From an uncultured Curtobacterium sp. (GTDB taxonomy: Bacteria; Actinomycetota; Actinomycetes; Actinomycetales; Microbacteriaceae): a stretch of 64,000 nucleotides of DNA. The translations under genes and the position numbers were made by a program. The notes under the pieces were generated by a model. The model did not search any database and was not told the DNA's origin. It saw nothing but the letters and a program-made list of their open reading frames with translations. Location of the stretch: contig CAJYUW010000009.1 in the NCBI GenBank assembly GCA_913778205.1, forward strand, positions 1 to 64,000, given 5' to 3'. Shown piece after piece: positions 16,574 to 24,901 of this stretch (position 1 is the stretch's first letter; each line of letters begins with the position of its first letter).

Positions 16574-17515
16574 GTGATCGTCGTCGTCGCGCCCGGACAG
16601 GGCTCCCAGACCCCAGGCTTCCTCGCCCCGTGGCTCGAGGACCCCGCCGTCCGTGACCGAGTCGGAGCGTGGTCGGACGCCGTCGGCGTCGACCTCGCCG
16701 CGCACGGCACGGTCTCCGACGCCGAGACGATCAAGGACACGGCGCTCGCGCAGCCCCTGATCGTCGCCGCCGGCCTCATCACCGCCGACGCGCTCCTCGC
16801 CGACGGTCGTCGTGACCTCGTGGGCGGCGTCGCCGGCCACTCGGTCGGGGAGTTCACCGCCGCCGCGGTCGCCGGGGTGCTCGAGCCCACGGACGCCCTG
16901 ACGCTCGTCGCCGAGCGCGGCCGTGCGATGGCCGCCGCCGCCGCGCTCGAGCCCACCTCGATGGCTGCGGTCCTCGGTGGCGACGCCGACGCCCTCGCCG
17001 CCGCGCTCGACGCGCACGGGCTCGTGCCGGCGAACCACAACGGCGGCGGCCAGACCGTCGTCGCCGGTGCCGCGGACGCGATCGCCGCCCTCGCAGCCGA
17101 CCCGCCCGCCAAGGCCCGCGTCGTGCCCCTCGCCGTCGCCGGTGCGTTCCACACCCGGTACATGGCACCCGCGGTCGAGCGCGTCGCCCCCGTGGCCGCC
17201 GCCGCCACGGTCCAGGACCCGACGCTGCCCGTCTGGACGAACGCCGACGGCTCCCGCGTCCAAGACGGTCGACGCTTCGTCGACCTCATGGTGCAGCAGA
17301 TCGCGAACCCCGTGCGCTGGGACGCCGTGATGGAGTCGTTCTCCGCGGCCGGCGTCACCGGCATCATCGAACTGGCCCCGGCCGGTGCACTCGTCGGCCT
17401 CGCCAAGCGCGGCCTCCGTGGCACCCCGACCGTGGCGATCAAGACCCCTGACGACCTGCCGGCAGCCATCGAGCTGCTCCAGGCCTCGACGACGGAAGCA
17501 GAGGCGACCGCGTGA
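16574..17515 (+). CDS. fabD: Malonyl-CoA:[acyl carrier protein] transacylase
   Basis: A 313-residue cytoplasmic enzyme that moves malonyl from CoA to AcpP to feed chain elongation. It begins VIVVVAPGQGSQTPG, the typical N-terminus. The nucleophile is Ser90 in GHSVGEF and the catalytic His is His193 in GAFHTRYM; GGGQTVVAG and QIANPVRW are further family marks. GTG at 16574 is set by this N-terminus and by the spacing to CAGGAT. The stop overlaps the fabH start. First gene of the fab cluster, probably activated by FasR. Confidence 0.95.
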   Translation: MIVVVAPGQGSQTPGFLAPWLEDPAVRDRVGAWSDAVGVDLAAHGTVSDAETIKDTALAQPLIVAAGLITADALLADGRRDLVGGVAGHSVGEFTAAAVAGVLEPTDALTLVAERGRAMAAAAALEPTSMAAVLGGDADALAAALDAHGLVPANHNGGGQTVVAGAADAIAALAADPPAKARVVPLAVAGAFHTRYMAPAVERVAPVAAAATVQDPTLPVWTNADGSRVQDGRRFVDLMVQQIANPVRWDAVMESFSAAGVTGIIELAPAGALVGLAKRGLRGTPTVAIKTPDDLPAAIELLQASTTEAEATA

Positions 17516-18657
17516 CGGACGCGACCAGCAACACCGACCCGACAACCACCACCGAGCCGGCTGACGGCACCACCGCGACCAACGGCGCCGTCCCGGCCGA
17601 CGGCACCACCGCGACCGGCGGCACGACCGCGGCCGACGCGACCGGGGCGAGCACCGCCTCCCGGCCGGTGCTCCAGCAGCGTCGCGGCCACGAGTTCACC
17701 CGGATCCTCGCCTACGGTGCGGCCCGCGGCGAGAACGTCGTGCCGAACGACGACCTGGTCGGACCGATCGACTCGTCCGACGAGTGGATCCGGCAGCGCA
17801 CCGGGATCATCACCCGCAAGCGCGCCGGCAAGGACGTCGAGGCGGTCGACCTCGCCGAGGCGGCTGCCCGCGAGGCCATCGCGAAGGCCGGCATCGAACC
17901 GTCGCAGATCGGCGTCGTCCTGGTGAGCACCGTGACGCACACCGTCGCGACCCCGTCGATGGCGTCGCTGCTGGCCGAGCGGATCGGCGCGACCCCCGCC
18001 GCCGCGTACGACGTCAGCGCCGCCTGCGCCGGCTACGCGTACGGCATTGCGCAGGCCGACTCGTTCATCAAGTCCGGTCTCGCCGACCACGTCCTCGTCG
18101 TGGGTGCCGAGAAGCTCAGTGACGTCGTCGACCCGACCGACCGCTCGATCTCGTTCCTGCTCGGGGACGGCGCCGGCGCGGCCGTGGTCGGCCCGAGCGA
18201 GTTCCCCGGCATCGCGCCGACCATCTGGGGCTCCGACGGCTCGAAGTGGGACGCCATCGGCATGACGGCGACCTACAACGAGTGGGCTGCCGGTGCCCCG
18301 CGCCCCACCATGCGGCAGGCCGGGCAGACGGTGTTCCGCTGGGCCGTGTGGGAGATGGTCAAGGTCGCCCGCGAGGCGATCGAGTCCGCCGGCGTCCGCC
18401 CCGAGGACCTCGCGGCGTTCGTGCCGCACCAGGCGAACATCCGGATCATCGACGAGTTCTCCAAGCAGCTCGGCCTGCCGGACACCGTCGCGATCGCGCG
18501 GGACATCACGACCACCGGCAACACCTCCGCCGCGAGCATCCCGCTCGCGACGCACCGCCTGCTCGAGGAGCACCCCGAGCTCTCCGGCGGCCTCGCGCTG
18601 CAGATCGGCTTCGGCGCCGGTCTCGTCTTCGGCGCCCAGGTCGTCGTCCTCCCCTAG
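17512..18657 (+). CDS. fabH: 3-oxoacyl-[acyl carrier protein] synthase III with a long N-terminal extension
   Basis: A 381-residue KAS III, which condenses an acyl-CoA starter with malonyl-ACP to begin fatty acid synthesis. The triad is Cys172 (SAACAGYAYG), His306 (VPHQANIRI) and Asn337 (TTGNTSAAS). Compared with the usual ~320-330 residues it has about 50 extra N-terminal residues, rich in Thr, Ala, Gly and Asp and containing ADGTTAT twice, with no predicted fold; the enzyme proper starts near RGHEFTRILAYG. The GTG at 17512 overlaps the fabD stop (GTGA), which supports translation of the extension, although an internal start cannot be excluded. Confidence 0.93.
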   Translation: MTDATSNTDPTTTTEPADGTTATNGAVPADGTTATGGTTAADATGASTASRPVLQQRRGHEFTRILAYGAARGENVVPNDDLVGPIDSSDEWIRQRTGIITRKRAGKDVEAVDLAEAAAREAIAKAGIEPSQIGVVLVSTVTHTVATPSMASLLAERIGATPAAAYDVSAACAGYAYGIAQADSFIKSGLADHVLVVGAEKLSDVVDPTDRSISFLLGDGAGAAVVGPSEFPGIAPTIWGSDGSKWDAIGMTATYNEWAAGAPRPTMRQAGQTVFRWAVWEMVKVAREAIESAGVRPEDLAAFVPHQANIRIIDEFSKQLGLPDTVAIARDITTTGNTSAASIPLATHRLLEEHPELSGGLALQIGFGAGLVFGAQVVVLP

Positions 18658-18748
18658 CCCCTCAACGGTCGCGCTCCGGCCCGACCATCCCACCGGGGTC
18701 GCTCCGCGATCCCCCGCCTGCCTCCGGGCGCCCGCACCGCGCGTGCCC

Positions 18749-18754
18749 TAGGCT
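18749..18754 (+). promoter_or_regulatory. Possible -10 hexamer TAGGCT before acpP
   Basis: TAGGCT lies 38 nt before the acpP ATG in the 135-bp gap after fabH, leaving a leader with the strong ribosome site AAGGAGAA. An internal promoter here would raise AcpP above the other fab products. Confidence 0.45.
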
Positions 18755-18792
18755 GGTCCACGGTCAAACGACACCCCTCAAGGAGAACCCCC

Positions 18793-19041
18793 ATGGCCCT
18801 GTCCAACGAAGAAGTCCTCGCCGGCCTGGCCGAGCTGATCAACGACGAGACCGGCATCGCGACCGACACCGTCGCCGCCGACAAGTCGTTCACCGACGAC
18901 CTCGACATCGACTCGATCTCGATGATGACCATCGTCGTGAACGCCGAGGAGAAGTTCGACGTGAAGATCCCGGACGAAGAGGTCAAGAACCTCAAGACCG
19001 TGGGCGACGCCGTCGACTACATCGTCAAGGCGCAGGCCTGA
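18793..19041 (+). CDS. acpP: Acyl carrier protein of fatty acid synthesis
   Basis: An 82-residue acidic carrier protein. The phosphopantetheine site is Ser41 in DDLDIDSISMMT (DSI in place of the common DSL). Helix II and III read VVNAEEKFDVKIPDEEVKNL, typical of actinobacterial AcpP. The ATG follows AAGGAGAA at good spacing. It lies between fabH and fabF, and AcpS at 5670 is its likely activating enzyme. A strong hairpin follows directly (19054). Confidence 0.96.
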   Translation: MALSNEEVLAGLAELINDETGIATDTVAADKSFTDDLDIDSISMMTIVVNAEEKFDVKIPDEEVKNLKTVGDAVDYIVKAQA

Positions 19042-19053
19042 CGCGAGCTTCCT

Positions 19054-19096
19054 GAGCGCCGCGGCCCCGGCGGACCAGCCGCGGGCCGCGGCGCTC
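19054..19096 (+). terminator. Perfect 14-bp hairpin between acpP and fabF
   Basis: GAGCGCCGCGGCCC (19054-19067) pairs with GGGCCGCGGCGCTC (19083-19096), loop 15 nt, starting 12 nt after the acpP stop. There is no long T-run. It probably ends part of the transcripts or protects the 3' end of acpP mRNA, so that AcpP is made in excess over FabF. The rest of the gap to 19269 shows nothing recognised. Confidence 0.65.
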
Positions 19097-19269
19097 ATCT
19101 CGTCCACCCCGGATCGGCCCGATCGGTCCGCGACGGCTCGGCACACGCCGGTCCTCGCCGGACCGGGACGCGCCCGTCCATCCCCGGCCCGGCGTTCGTC
19201 GGTCCGCCCCGGCTCCGTCCGGTCCCGCCACGAGCGGCCGGACGTCCTCACGAAAGAACACGTCGTTCC

Positions 19270-20514
19270 ATGACCAACAAGACCGTCGTCGTCACCGGGA
19301 TCGGTGCGATCACACCCCTCGCCGCGACCGCCCCGGAGACGTGGGAGGCGCTGCTCGCCGGCAAGTCCGGCATCACCCGCATCGAGGACCCGCGCTACGC
19401 CGAGCTCGAACTCCCCGTCGAGTTCGCCGGCCAGGCGCGCCGCTTCGTCACCGACCAGCTCACCCGCCCCGAGACCAAGCGCTTCGACCCGTCGTCGCAG
19501 CTCTCCCTGATCGCGGCCCGCGAGGCCTGGGCCGACGCCGGCATCGACGCCGAGTCCGTCGTGCCCGAGCGGCTCATCGTCGACTGGGCGACCGGCATCG
19601 GCGGCGTGAACACGCTCCTCGACGCCTGGGACACCCTGCGCGAGAAGGGCCCGCGTCGCGTCATGCCGATGACGGTCCCGATGCTCATGGCGAACGGTCC
19701 GGCCGCCGCCATCGAGATGGAGTTCGGCGCCCGCGGCGGTGCCCGCACCTACCTGTCGGCGTGCGCGTCGAGCACCGAGTCCCTCGCCGAGGCGTACCGC
19801 CACGTCGCGACCGGTGAGGCCGACATCGTCATCACCGGTGGCGCCGAGGCCGCCCTGCACCCGCTGCCCCTCGCGGCGTTCGCGGCCATGCAGGCCCTCT
19901 CCCGGCGCAACGACTCCCCCGAGACCGCCTCGCGTCCGTACGACGTCACGCGCGACGGCTTCGTGCTCGGCGACGGCGCTGCGGCGCTCATCCTCGAGAC
20001 CAAGGAGCACGCCGAGGCCCGCGGCGCGACGATCTACGCCGAGATCGCCGGCGCCGGCATCACCTCGGACGCGTTCCACATCACCGCCCCGGACCCCGAG
20101 GGCAGCGCCGCCGCGCGCGCCGTCCTGCAGGCGCTCGAGCACGCCGGCGCGTCCCGGGAGGACGTCGTGCACGTCAACGCGCACGCCACCTCGACCCCGG
20201 TTGGTGACGTCGCGGAGTACCACGCGATGCGCCGGGTCTTCGGCGACCACCTCGACGACGTCGTGGTCTCGGCCACGAAGGCGTCGACGGGCCACCTGCT
20301 CGGTGGTGCCGGCGCGATCGAGGCCGTCTTCACGGTCCTCGCGCTGCACAACCGGGTCGCGCCGCCGACGATCAACCTCACCGATCAGGACCCGGAGATC
20401 GTCATGGACGTGGCGCGCGAGCCGCGCCAGCTCCCCGACGGCGACCTGCTCGCGGTGAGCAACTCGTTCGGCTTCGGCGGACACAACGCCGTGGTCGCGT
20501 TCCGCAACGCGTAG
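19270..20514 (+). CDS. fabF: 3-oxoacyl-[acyl carrier protein] synthase II
   Basis: A 414-residue elongating KAS enzyme, condensing acyl-ACP with malonyl-ACP. The catalytic residues are Cys165 (ACASSTESLAEA), His305 (VNAHATSTPVGD) and His342 (KASTGHLLGGAG). The C-terminus has the conserved SNSFGFGGHNA loop. The ATG at 19270 begins MTNKTVVVTGIG. It is 228 bp behind acpP with a hairpin between. The second hairpin at 20551 marks the end of the fab cluster. Confidence 0.96.
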   Translation: MTNKTVVVTGIGAITPLAATAPETWEALLAGKSGITRIEDPRYAELELPVEFAGQARRFVTDQLTRPETKRFDPSSQLSLIAAREAWADAGIDAESVVPERLIVDWATGIGGVNTLLDAWDTLREKGPRRVMPMTVPMLMANGPAAAIEMEFGARGGARTYLSACASSTESLAEAYRHVATGEADIVITGGAEAALHPLPLAAFAAMQALSRRNDSPETASRPYDVTRDGFVLGDGAAALILETKEHAEARGATIYAEIAGAGITSDAFHITAPDPEGSAAARAVLQALEHAGASREDVVHVNAHATSTPVGDVAEYHAMRRVFGDHLDDVVVSATKASTGHLLGGAGAIEAVFTVLALHNRVAPPTINLTDQDPEIVMDVAREPRQLPDGDLLAVSNSFGFGGHNAVVAFRNA

Positions 20515-20550
20515 CCGCGTCCGGCGGGCGCACGACGTCCGTCCCGGCCT

Positions 20551-20583
20551 GGAGGCCCGTCCCGCGTCGCGGGGCGGGCCTCC
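20551..20583 (+). terminator. Hairpin terminator-like element after fabF
   Basis: GGAGGCCCGTCCCG pairs with CGGGGCGGGCCTCC (one G-T pair) around a short CGTCG loop, 37 nt behind the fabF stop. It is the only strong hairpin before the convergent DUF3145 gene, apart from the palindromes at 20653-20780. No T-tract. Confidence 0.6.
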
Positions 20584-20652
20584 GCTGGTTCCCTGGCCGG
20601 TCCCGGCACGGCGCGGCGCGCGGCGCGCGGCGCGCGATGCGCGATGCGCGAA

Positions 20653-20780
20653 AGCGACAGATGCGACGGCGCGAGCGCGTCGCATCTGTCGCTCTGCCGA
20701 GACGCATCCTGTCGCTTTCGCGAGGGCGACAGGGTGCCGCGCGCGCGGCGCACGCTTCTGTCGCCCTCACGAAAGCGACA
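20653..20780. repeat. Two palindromes built from CGAAAGCGACAG
   Basis: Palindrome 1 has perfect 16-bp arms (20653-20668 and 20678-20693, 9-nt loop). Palindrome 2 has 23-bp arms with one mismatch (20710-20732 and 20758-20780, 25-nt loop). The word CGAAAGCGACAG or its complement occurs three times across both. They lie between the convergent fabF and DUF3145 genes. Confidence 0.88.
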
Positions 20781-20874
20781 GCACCGCGCACCGCGCGGGC
20801 CCTGCCGCCGGGGACGACGAACGCCGCCGGGCACAGGGCCGGGCGGCGTTCGGATGGAGGGATCGTTCGGGCGG

Positions 20875-21375
20875 TCAGCCGACGCGGTGCAGCCAGACGA
20901 CGGGGTTGCCCTCGGCGGCGTGACGGAACGGCTCGAGCTCGTCGTCCCAGGCCTGGCCGAGTGCCAGACGCAGCTCACGGTGGAGTTCGAGCGCGTTGCT
21001 GCCGGCGACCTCCATCGCGTAGCGCACACGGTCCTCGGGCACGACCATGTTGCCGGTGACGTCGGTCTGCGCGTAGAACACCCCGAGGTCGGGCGTGTGC
21101 ATCCAGCGGCCGCCGTCGGAGGTGCTCGTCGGCTCCTCGGTGACCTCGTACCGGAGGTGCTCCCACCCGCGCAGGGCGGAGGCGATCGCCGCACCGGTGC
21201 CGACCGCGCCCGTCCAGGTGAACTCGGTGCGCCGAGCGCCGTCCTGCGCAGGCTGGTCGAGCCACGAGAAGTTCACGGCACGGCTCATGGCGCGACCTGC
21301 CGCCCATTCGACGTGCGGGCAGAGCGCGCGTGGTGAGGAGTGCACGTAGAGCACTCCGGTCGTCGTTCCGTTCAC
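20875..21375 (-). CDS. DUF3145 family protein
   Basis: A 166-residue protein of an actinobacterial family of unknown function that often lies next to the fatty acid synthase genes, as here. It begins MNGTTTGVLYVHSSPRALCP and contains FSWLDQPAQDGARRTEFTW and EPFRHAAEGNPVVWLHR near its end. GTG at 21375 is preceded by GGAGG at good distance. It converges on fabF. A role in lipid metabolism is only suggested by this recurrent position. Confidence 0.85.
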   Translation of the reverse strand: MNGTTTGVLYVHSSPRALCPHVEWAAGRAMSRAVNFSWLDQPAQDGARRTEFTWTGAVGTGAAIASALRGWEHLRYEVTEEPTSTSDGGRWMHTPDLGVFYAQTDVTGNMVVPEDRVRYAMEVAGSNALELHRELRLALGQAWDDELEPFRHAAEGNPVVWLHRVG

Positions 21376-21536
21376 GATTCCTCCGATTCGTCAGGTGCGA
21401 CTTCCCCATCGACCTGAACGCGGCGAACCCGTCGCCCGGAACCGTTCGCGGAACCATTCGGTATGCGATTGTGATGTCCTGCCGGACACGCCCATTATGC
21501 AGCGTCCGCGCTGGGAACGCCAGGTCGGTGCCCGGT
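21376..21536. other. Gap with a 12-bp tandem duplication
   Basis: CGGAACC-N-TTCG occurs twice in tandem (21437-21448 and 21449-21460), about 65-85 bp upstream of the DUF3145 start, where an operator would lie. Nothing else is recognised in these 161 bp. Confidence 0.5.
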
Positions 21537-22343
21537 TCAGTGCAGGACCGCTCCCGACGCGTCGACCGGGTGCCGCTCGCCCGCCGTGATCGCCGCGGGG
21601 ATGCGGTTCTCCGGAGGCGGCACCGGGCAGGCGTAGAGGTACGAGAACGCGCACGGCGGCAGGACCGCCGTGTTCCAGTCGAGGACGACGTCGGCGTTGG
21701 TGCCGGGGTCGTCGAGGTACAGGAAGCGGCCCATCGAGTACGTGCTGTCGGGGTCGGCCTCGGCGAGGCCGCTCGTGGCGTCCTGCACGATGAGCTGCAG
21801 ACGCGGCACGCCGCGGAACGCGGCCGCCCGCACCGCGACCAACCGGACCGCGGTCCCGTCGACCGTCCCCGAGACGTGCCCGGCGACCGGGAGCGCGACG
21901 CCGGCGGCGTCGACGACGGTGCCCCGGGCCTCCCGGTCGTCGCTCAACGGTTCGTACCTGCCGGAGGTGACCCAGTCGTCACTGCGGTCGAACCGGGCGA
22001 TGCGGGCGAAGCGCGCGACCGCTTCGGACGCCGGGTCCCAGATGCGCAGGGTGTGGTCGGCGACCGTCCCGGCGAGACCGTCCGGGAACGCGACCACGGA
22101 CGGGACCACGGATCGTTCCCCGGCGACGAGGACCGTCCCGTCGACCGGGACCCCGTCGACCACGACGCCGTCCGCGGCGGAGGCGGTCACGGTGAGGCCG
22201 CCGACCGCAGGGGCCCAGCGTCCCAGCGCGGGCCAGACGGGCTGCTCGACGTCGACCTGCTGGGCGTTCACCAGCGCGAGCGGGCCGCGTGGGCCGCGCG
22301 CCCACCGGTCGCGCTCGGCGACGTGGTCCGCGAACGCGCTCAC
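21537..22343 (-). CDS. DUF1684 family protein
   Basis: A 268-residue soluble protein of the DUF1684 family. The family signature near the C-terminus is present: DWNTAVLPPCAFSYLYACP followed by PPPENRIPAAITAGER. The middle contains the LIVQDATSG and STYSMGRFLYLDDP strands. No enzymatic activity is established for the family. Its GTG start overlaps the stop of the transporter gene upstream (GTGA), so both are made from one transcript. Confidence 0.87.
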   Translation of the reverse strand: MSAFADHVAERDRWARGPRGPLALVNAQQVDVEQPVWPALGRWAPAVGGLTVTASAADGVVVDGVPVDGTVLVAGERSVVPSVVAFPDGLAGTVADHTLRIWDPASEAVARFARIARFDRSDDWVTSGRYEPLSDDREARGTVVDAAGVALPVAGHVSGTVDGTAVRLVAVRAAAFRGVPRLQLIVQDATSGLAEADPDSTYSMGRFLYLDDPGTNADVVLDWNTAVLPPCAFSYLYACPVPPPENRIPAAITAGERHPVDASGAVLH

Positions 22344-23470
22344 GACTGGTCTTGCCGGGGGTAGATGACCTTCTGGACGATGATGATGACCGACGCGGCG
22401 ATCGGGACGGCGACGAGCGCGCCGAGCACCCCGCCGATCGTGCCACCCGCGACCGCGGCGATGACCACGAGCGCGCCGGGCACCTGGACGGCGCGGGACA
22501 TGATGCGGGGCGAGATCAGGTAGGCCTCGACCTGCATGTACACGAGGTAGTACACCGCCGCGGTCAACGCCGTCGCGGGCGACGCGAAGAGGCAGAGCAA
22601 CGAGATGACGATCGCGGCGCTGAGCGTCCCCACGAGCGGGATGAGCGACCCGAGGAACGCGAACGACGCCAGCAGCACGGGCAGCGGAGCGCCGATGATG
22701 AGCAGGAAGACGAGGCTCAGGACGCCGTTGATGAGCGCCTGGGAGATCTGACCGACGACGTAGCGCCCGACGGCCTGGGTGATCTGCTCGCTGACGTCGA
22801 CGAAGTTCTCGCGGCGGGAAGCCGGCACGAAGCGGTACGTCATGGACTTCAGCCCGCGCATCGACGCGAGGAAGTAGAGCATGAGGATCAGGACGATGAG
22901 GGCGCCGGTGAGCCCGGACAGGATCCCCCCACCGACCGCGAGGATGCCGCCGCCGAGGTTGAGCAGGTTGCTCGGGTCCTCGACGAAGGACTGCACCGAC
23001 TGCAGGGCGTGGTCGATGTCGAACGCGCCGCTGAACTGTCGCGAGAGGTCCTGGAACCAGTCCTGCCGCGAGATGTCCTGGATGATCGACGGGAAGTTCT
23101 GGATGAGGTTCGTCGCCTGCTGGATGAGGATCGGCACGACCGCGAAGATGACGCCGACGAAGGCGGCGAGGACGGCGACCACCACCGCGAGGATCGCGGT
23201 CCAGCGCGGGATGAAGCGTTCGAGGAACGAGACCAGCGGATCGATGCCGAGCGCGAGGAAGAGCGCGACGCCGATGTAGACGAGGACGGTGCTGAGCTCA
23301 CTGACGATCGCGCCCGCGACCAGGGCGACCAGCACGCCGATCGCGCCCATGAAGCCGATGCGGAAGGCGTTCACGCGGACACCGGTGCCACCGCGGGTGA
23401 CCTCGAAGGTCACGTTCGGGGTCGGCCCGACCGTGTCGTGGTCGTGGGGCTTGCGCCGTGGGAGCTGCAT
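22340..23470 (-). CDS. AI-2E family (PerM-like) membrane transporter
   Basis: A 376-residue integral membrane protein of the AI-2 exporter/PerM family, which includes exporters and Na+/H+ antiporters. About eight helices are visible, with the long amphipathic middle segment (PSIIQDISRQDWFQDLSRQF). The C-terminal half has FLGSLIPLVGTL and the terminal pore helices (ALVVIAAVAGGTIGGVLGAL), typical of the family. The substrate is not known. ATG at 23470 begins a basic cytosolic N-terminus; the frame stays open beyond it, but runs into the region next to the tRNA. Confidence 0.87.
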   Translation of the reverse strand: MQLPRRKPHDHDTVGPTPNVTFEVTRGGTGVRVNAFRIGFMGAIGVLVALVAGAIVSELSTVLVYIGVALFLALGIDPLVSFLERFIPRWTAILAVVVAVLAAFVGVIFAVVPILIQQATNLIQNFPSIIQDISRQDWFQDLSRQFSGAFDIDHALQSVQSFVEDPSNLLNLGGGILAVGGGILSGLTGALIVLILMLYFLASMRGLKSMTYRFVPASRRENFVDVSEQITQAVGRYVVGQISQALINGVLSLVFLLIIGAPLPVLLASFAFLGSLIPLVGTLSAAIVISLLCLFASPATALTAAVYYLVYMQVEAYLISPRIMSRAVQVPGALVVIAAVAGGTIGGVLGALVAVPIAASVIIIVQKVIYPRQDQS

Positions 23471-23517
23471 GTCGCGCGGTCCTCGTCGATGGGGCCTGGC
23501 CCGTGGGGCCCGGTCGG

Positions 23518-23592
23518 TAGGGCGGGCGGGACTCGAACCCGCGGATCGTTCGGTTATGAGCCGACTGCCTTGACCAGCTTGGCTACCGCCCC
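23518..23592 (-). tRNA. tRNA with CAU anticodon, probably elongator Met
   Basis: The minus strand folds as a 75-nt tRNA: acceptor GGGGCGG with CCGCCCT (one G-U closing pair), D arm GCC/GGC, anticodon loop CUCAUAA, T arm GCGGG-UUCGAGU-CCCGC, discriminator A. The bottom of the anticodon stem (27-43) is a G-A mismatch. CCA is not encoded. Elongator tRNA-Met is the likeliest reading; tRNA-Ile2, whose CAU is changed to lysidine, has the same anticodon and cannot be excluded by eye. Confidence 0.92.
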
Positions 23593-23606
23593 TCACCGGC
23601 GACCCG

Positions 23607-24818
23607 TCAGGCCACCGGTTCCCCACGATACAGGGCCTCGAACGTCGAGAGCGTGCGGTTGATGTCGTGTGGCTGGATCATCTCGAGACTCCGACGGCGC
23701 ATGGCCACGTAGTCCGCCTCCGGTGCGGTGAGCACGGCGGTCAGCTTGGCGGCGAGGTCGTCGACGTCGCCGGGCCGGAACAGGTACCCGTTGCCGTCCA
23801 CGAGGTGCGGCAGCGCCATCGAGTCGGCGGCGACGACGGGCAGCCCCGACGCCATGCCCTCGAGGGAGGAGATGCTCTGCAGCTCCGCGGTCGACGGCAT
23901 CGCGAACACGGTCGCGTCGGTGAGCGCGGTGCGCTTGGCCTCGTCGGAGACGAAGCCGGCGAAGCGAACGCGGTCCTCGATGCCGAGCTCGCGGACGAGC
24001 GCCGTGAGCTTCGGGATCATCTCGCCGCCGCCGACGATCGTCAGGTGTGCGTGCAGCTCCGGCGGGAGCAGCGGGAGCGCACGGACGAGCACGTCGAGGT
24101 TCTTCTCCGGGGCGACGCGGCCGACGAACACGATCTCGTTGGCCTCGGGCCGTCCCTCGCGCGCGACGTACCGGGTCACGTCGAGGCCGCACGAGATCGC
24201 GAGGACCCGCTGCCCGGCGATGGCCTTCCGGAGGTAGTCGGCGGCGAGGTTCGTCGGCGTCGTGATGGCGTCGGCCAGCCGGTAGGTCTTCGCCGCGTCG
24301 CGCCACGCGATCCGGATCGCGGTGGGGATGACCCACTTGCTGAGCGGCACGTAGTCGAGCAGGTTCTCCGGCATGAAGTGGTTCGTCGCGACCACCCGGA
24401 TGCCGCGGTCGTGCGCCTCCCGGGCGACGCCGCGACCGACGACGATGTGGGACTGGATGTGGACGACGTCGGGTCGCACGGCGTCGAGGATCGGGGCGGT
24501 GAGCCTGCGGACGCTCCACGGCCACACGAACCGGAGCCACGCGTGCGTCGGCCACCGGTAGGACTTCAGGCGGTGCACGACGAGTTGGACGCCGCGGTGC
24601 TCTTCCTCGAACGTGCCGTGGTGGTCGGAGGACGCGGGGGCGATCACGTGCACCTCGTGACCGCGTTCGGCGAGCCCGACCGCGAGCTGCTCGGCGAAGG
24701 TCGCGGCGCCGTTGACGTCCGGCGGGAAGGTGTCCGCGGCGATCAGGACCCGCAACGGCCGGTGCTCGGCCGTCGCACCCGTCGACTCGGCGGTGGCGGT
24801 GGTGGCATCTGCTGACAC
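23607..24818 (-). CDS. Glycosyltransferase family 4
   Basis: A 403-residue GT-B enzyme. The N-domain has RVLIAADTFPPDVNGAATF and VVHIQSHIVVGRG; the C-domain has FVGRVAPEKNLDVLVRAL and the nucleotide-sugar motif around STAELQSISSLEGMASGLPV, with the EX7E-like pair. It resembles phosphatidylinositol mannosyltransferases and related actinobacterial enzymes that glycosylate membrane lipids, but donor and acceptor cannot be fixed. GTG at 24818 follows GAGAGGACC at a rather long distance of 12 nt. Promoter at 24863; an 11-bp repeat array lies just upstream of that. Confidence 0.9.
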   Translation of the reverse strand: MSADATTATAESTGATAEHRPLRVLIAADTFPPDVNGAATFAEQLAVGLAERGHEVHVIAPASSDHHGTFEEEHRGVQLVVHRLKSYRWPTHAWLRFVWPWSVRRLTAPILDAVRPDVVHIQSHIVVGRGVAREAHDRGIRVVATNHFMPENLLDYVPLSKWVIPTAIRIAWRDAAKTYRLADAITTPTNLAADYLRKAIAGQRVLAISCGLDVTRYVAREGRPEANEIVFVGRVAPEKNLDVLVRALPLLPPELHAHLTIVGGGEMIPKLTALVRELGIEDRVRFAGFVSDEAKRTALTDATVFAMPSTAELQSISSLEGMASGLPVVAADSMALPHLVDGNGYLFRPGDVDDLAAKLTAVLTAPEADYVAMRRRSLEMIQPHDINRTLSTFEALYRGEPVA

Positions 24819-24862
24819 GGCGGGCAGGGTCCTCTCGTGGGCGGTGTCCTGGTCGGTGTGGA

Positions 24863-24868
24863 ACGCTA
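24863..24868 (-). promoter_or_regulatory. -10 hexamer TAGCGT of the glycosyltransferase gene
   Basis: On the minus strand TAGCGT lies about 44 nt before the GTG at 24818. It would give a leader of about 38 nt carrying GAGAGG. The 11-bp repeats begin 33 bp further upstream. Confidence 0.45.
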
Positions 24869-24901
24869 CCGTACGCGCTTCCCGGGCCGCGTCCGCCTCG
24901 C

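Larger units (their letters stand above)
20515..20874. other. 360-bp intergenic region after fabF, filled with inverted repeats
   Basis: No gene is seen. In order it holds the hairpin at 20551-20583, a GCGC-rich stretch (CGGCGCGCGG repeats, about 20610-20650), the two nested palindromes at 20653-20780, and a short hairpin-like GCCGCCGG/CCGGGCGGC pair around 20815-20846. The two flanking genes converge. Confidence 0.8.

Noticed and set aside
23471..23626. Longer start of the AI-2E-type transporter through the tRNA gene
   Set aside because: The open frame upstream of ATG 23470 reads through the CAU-anticodon tRNA, so it is not coding.
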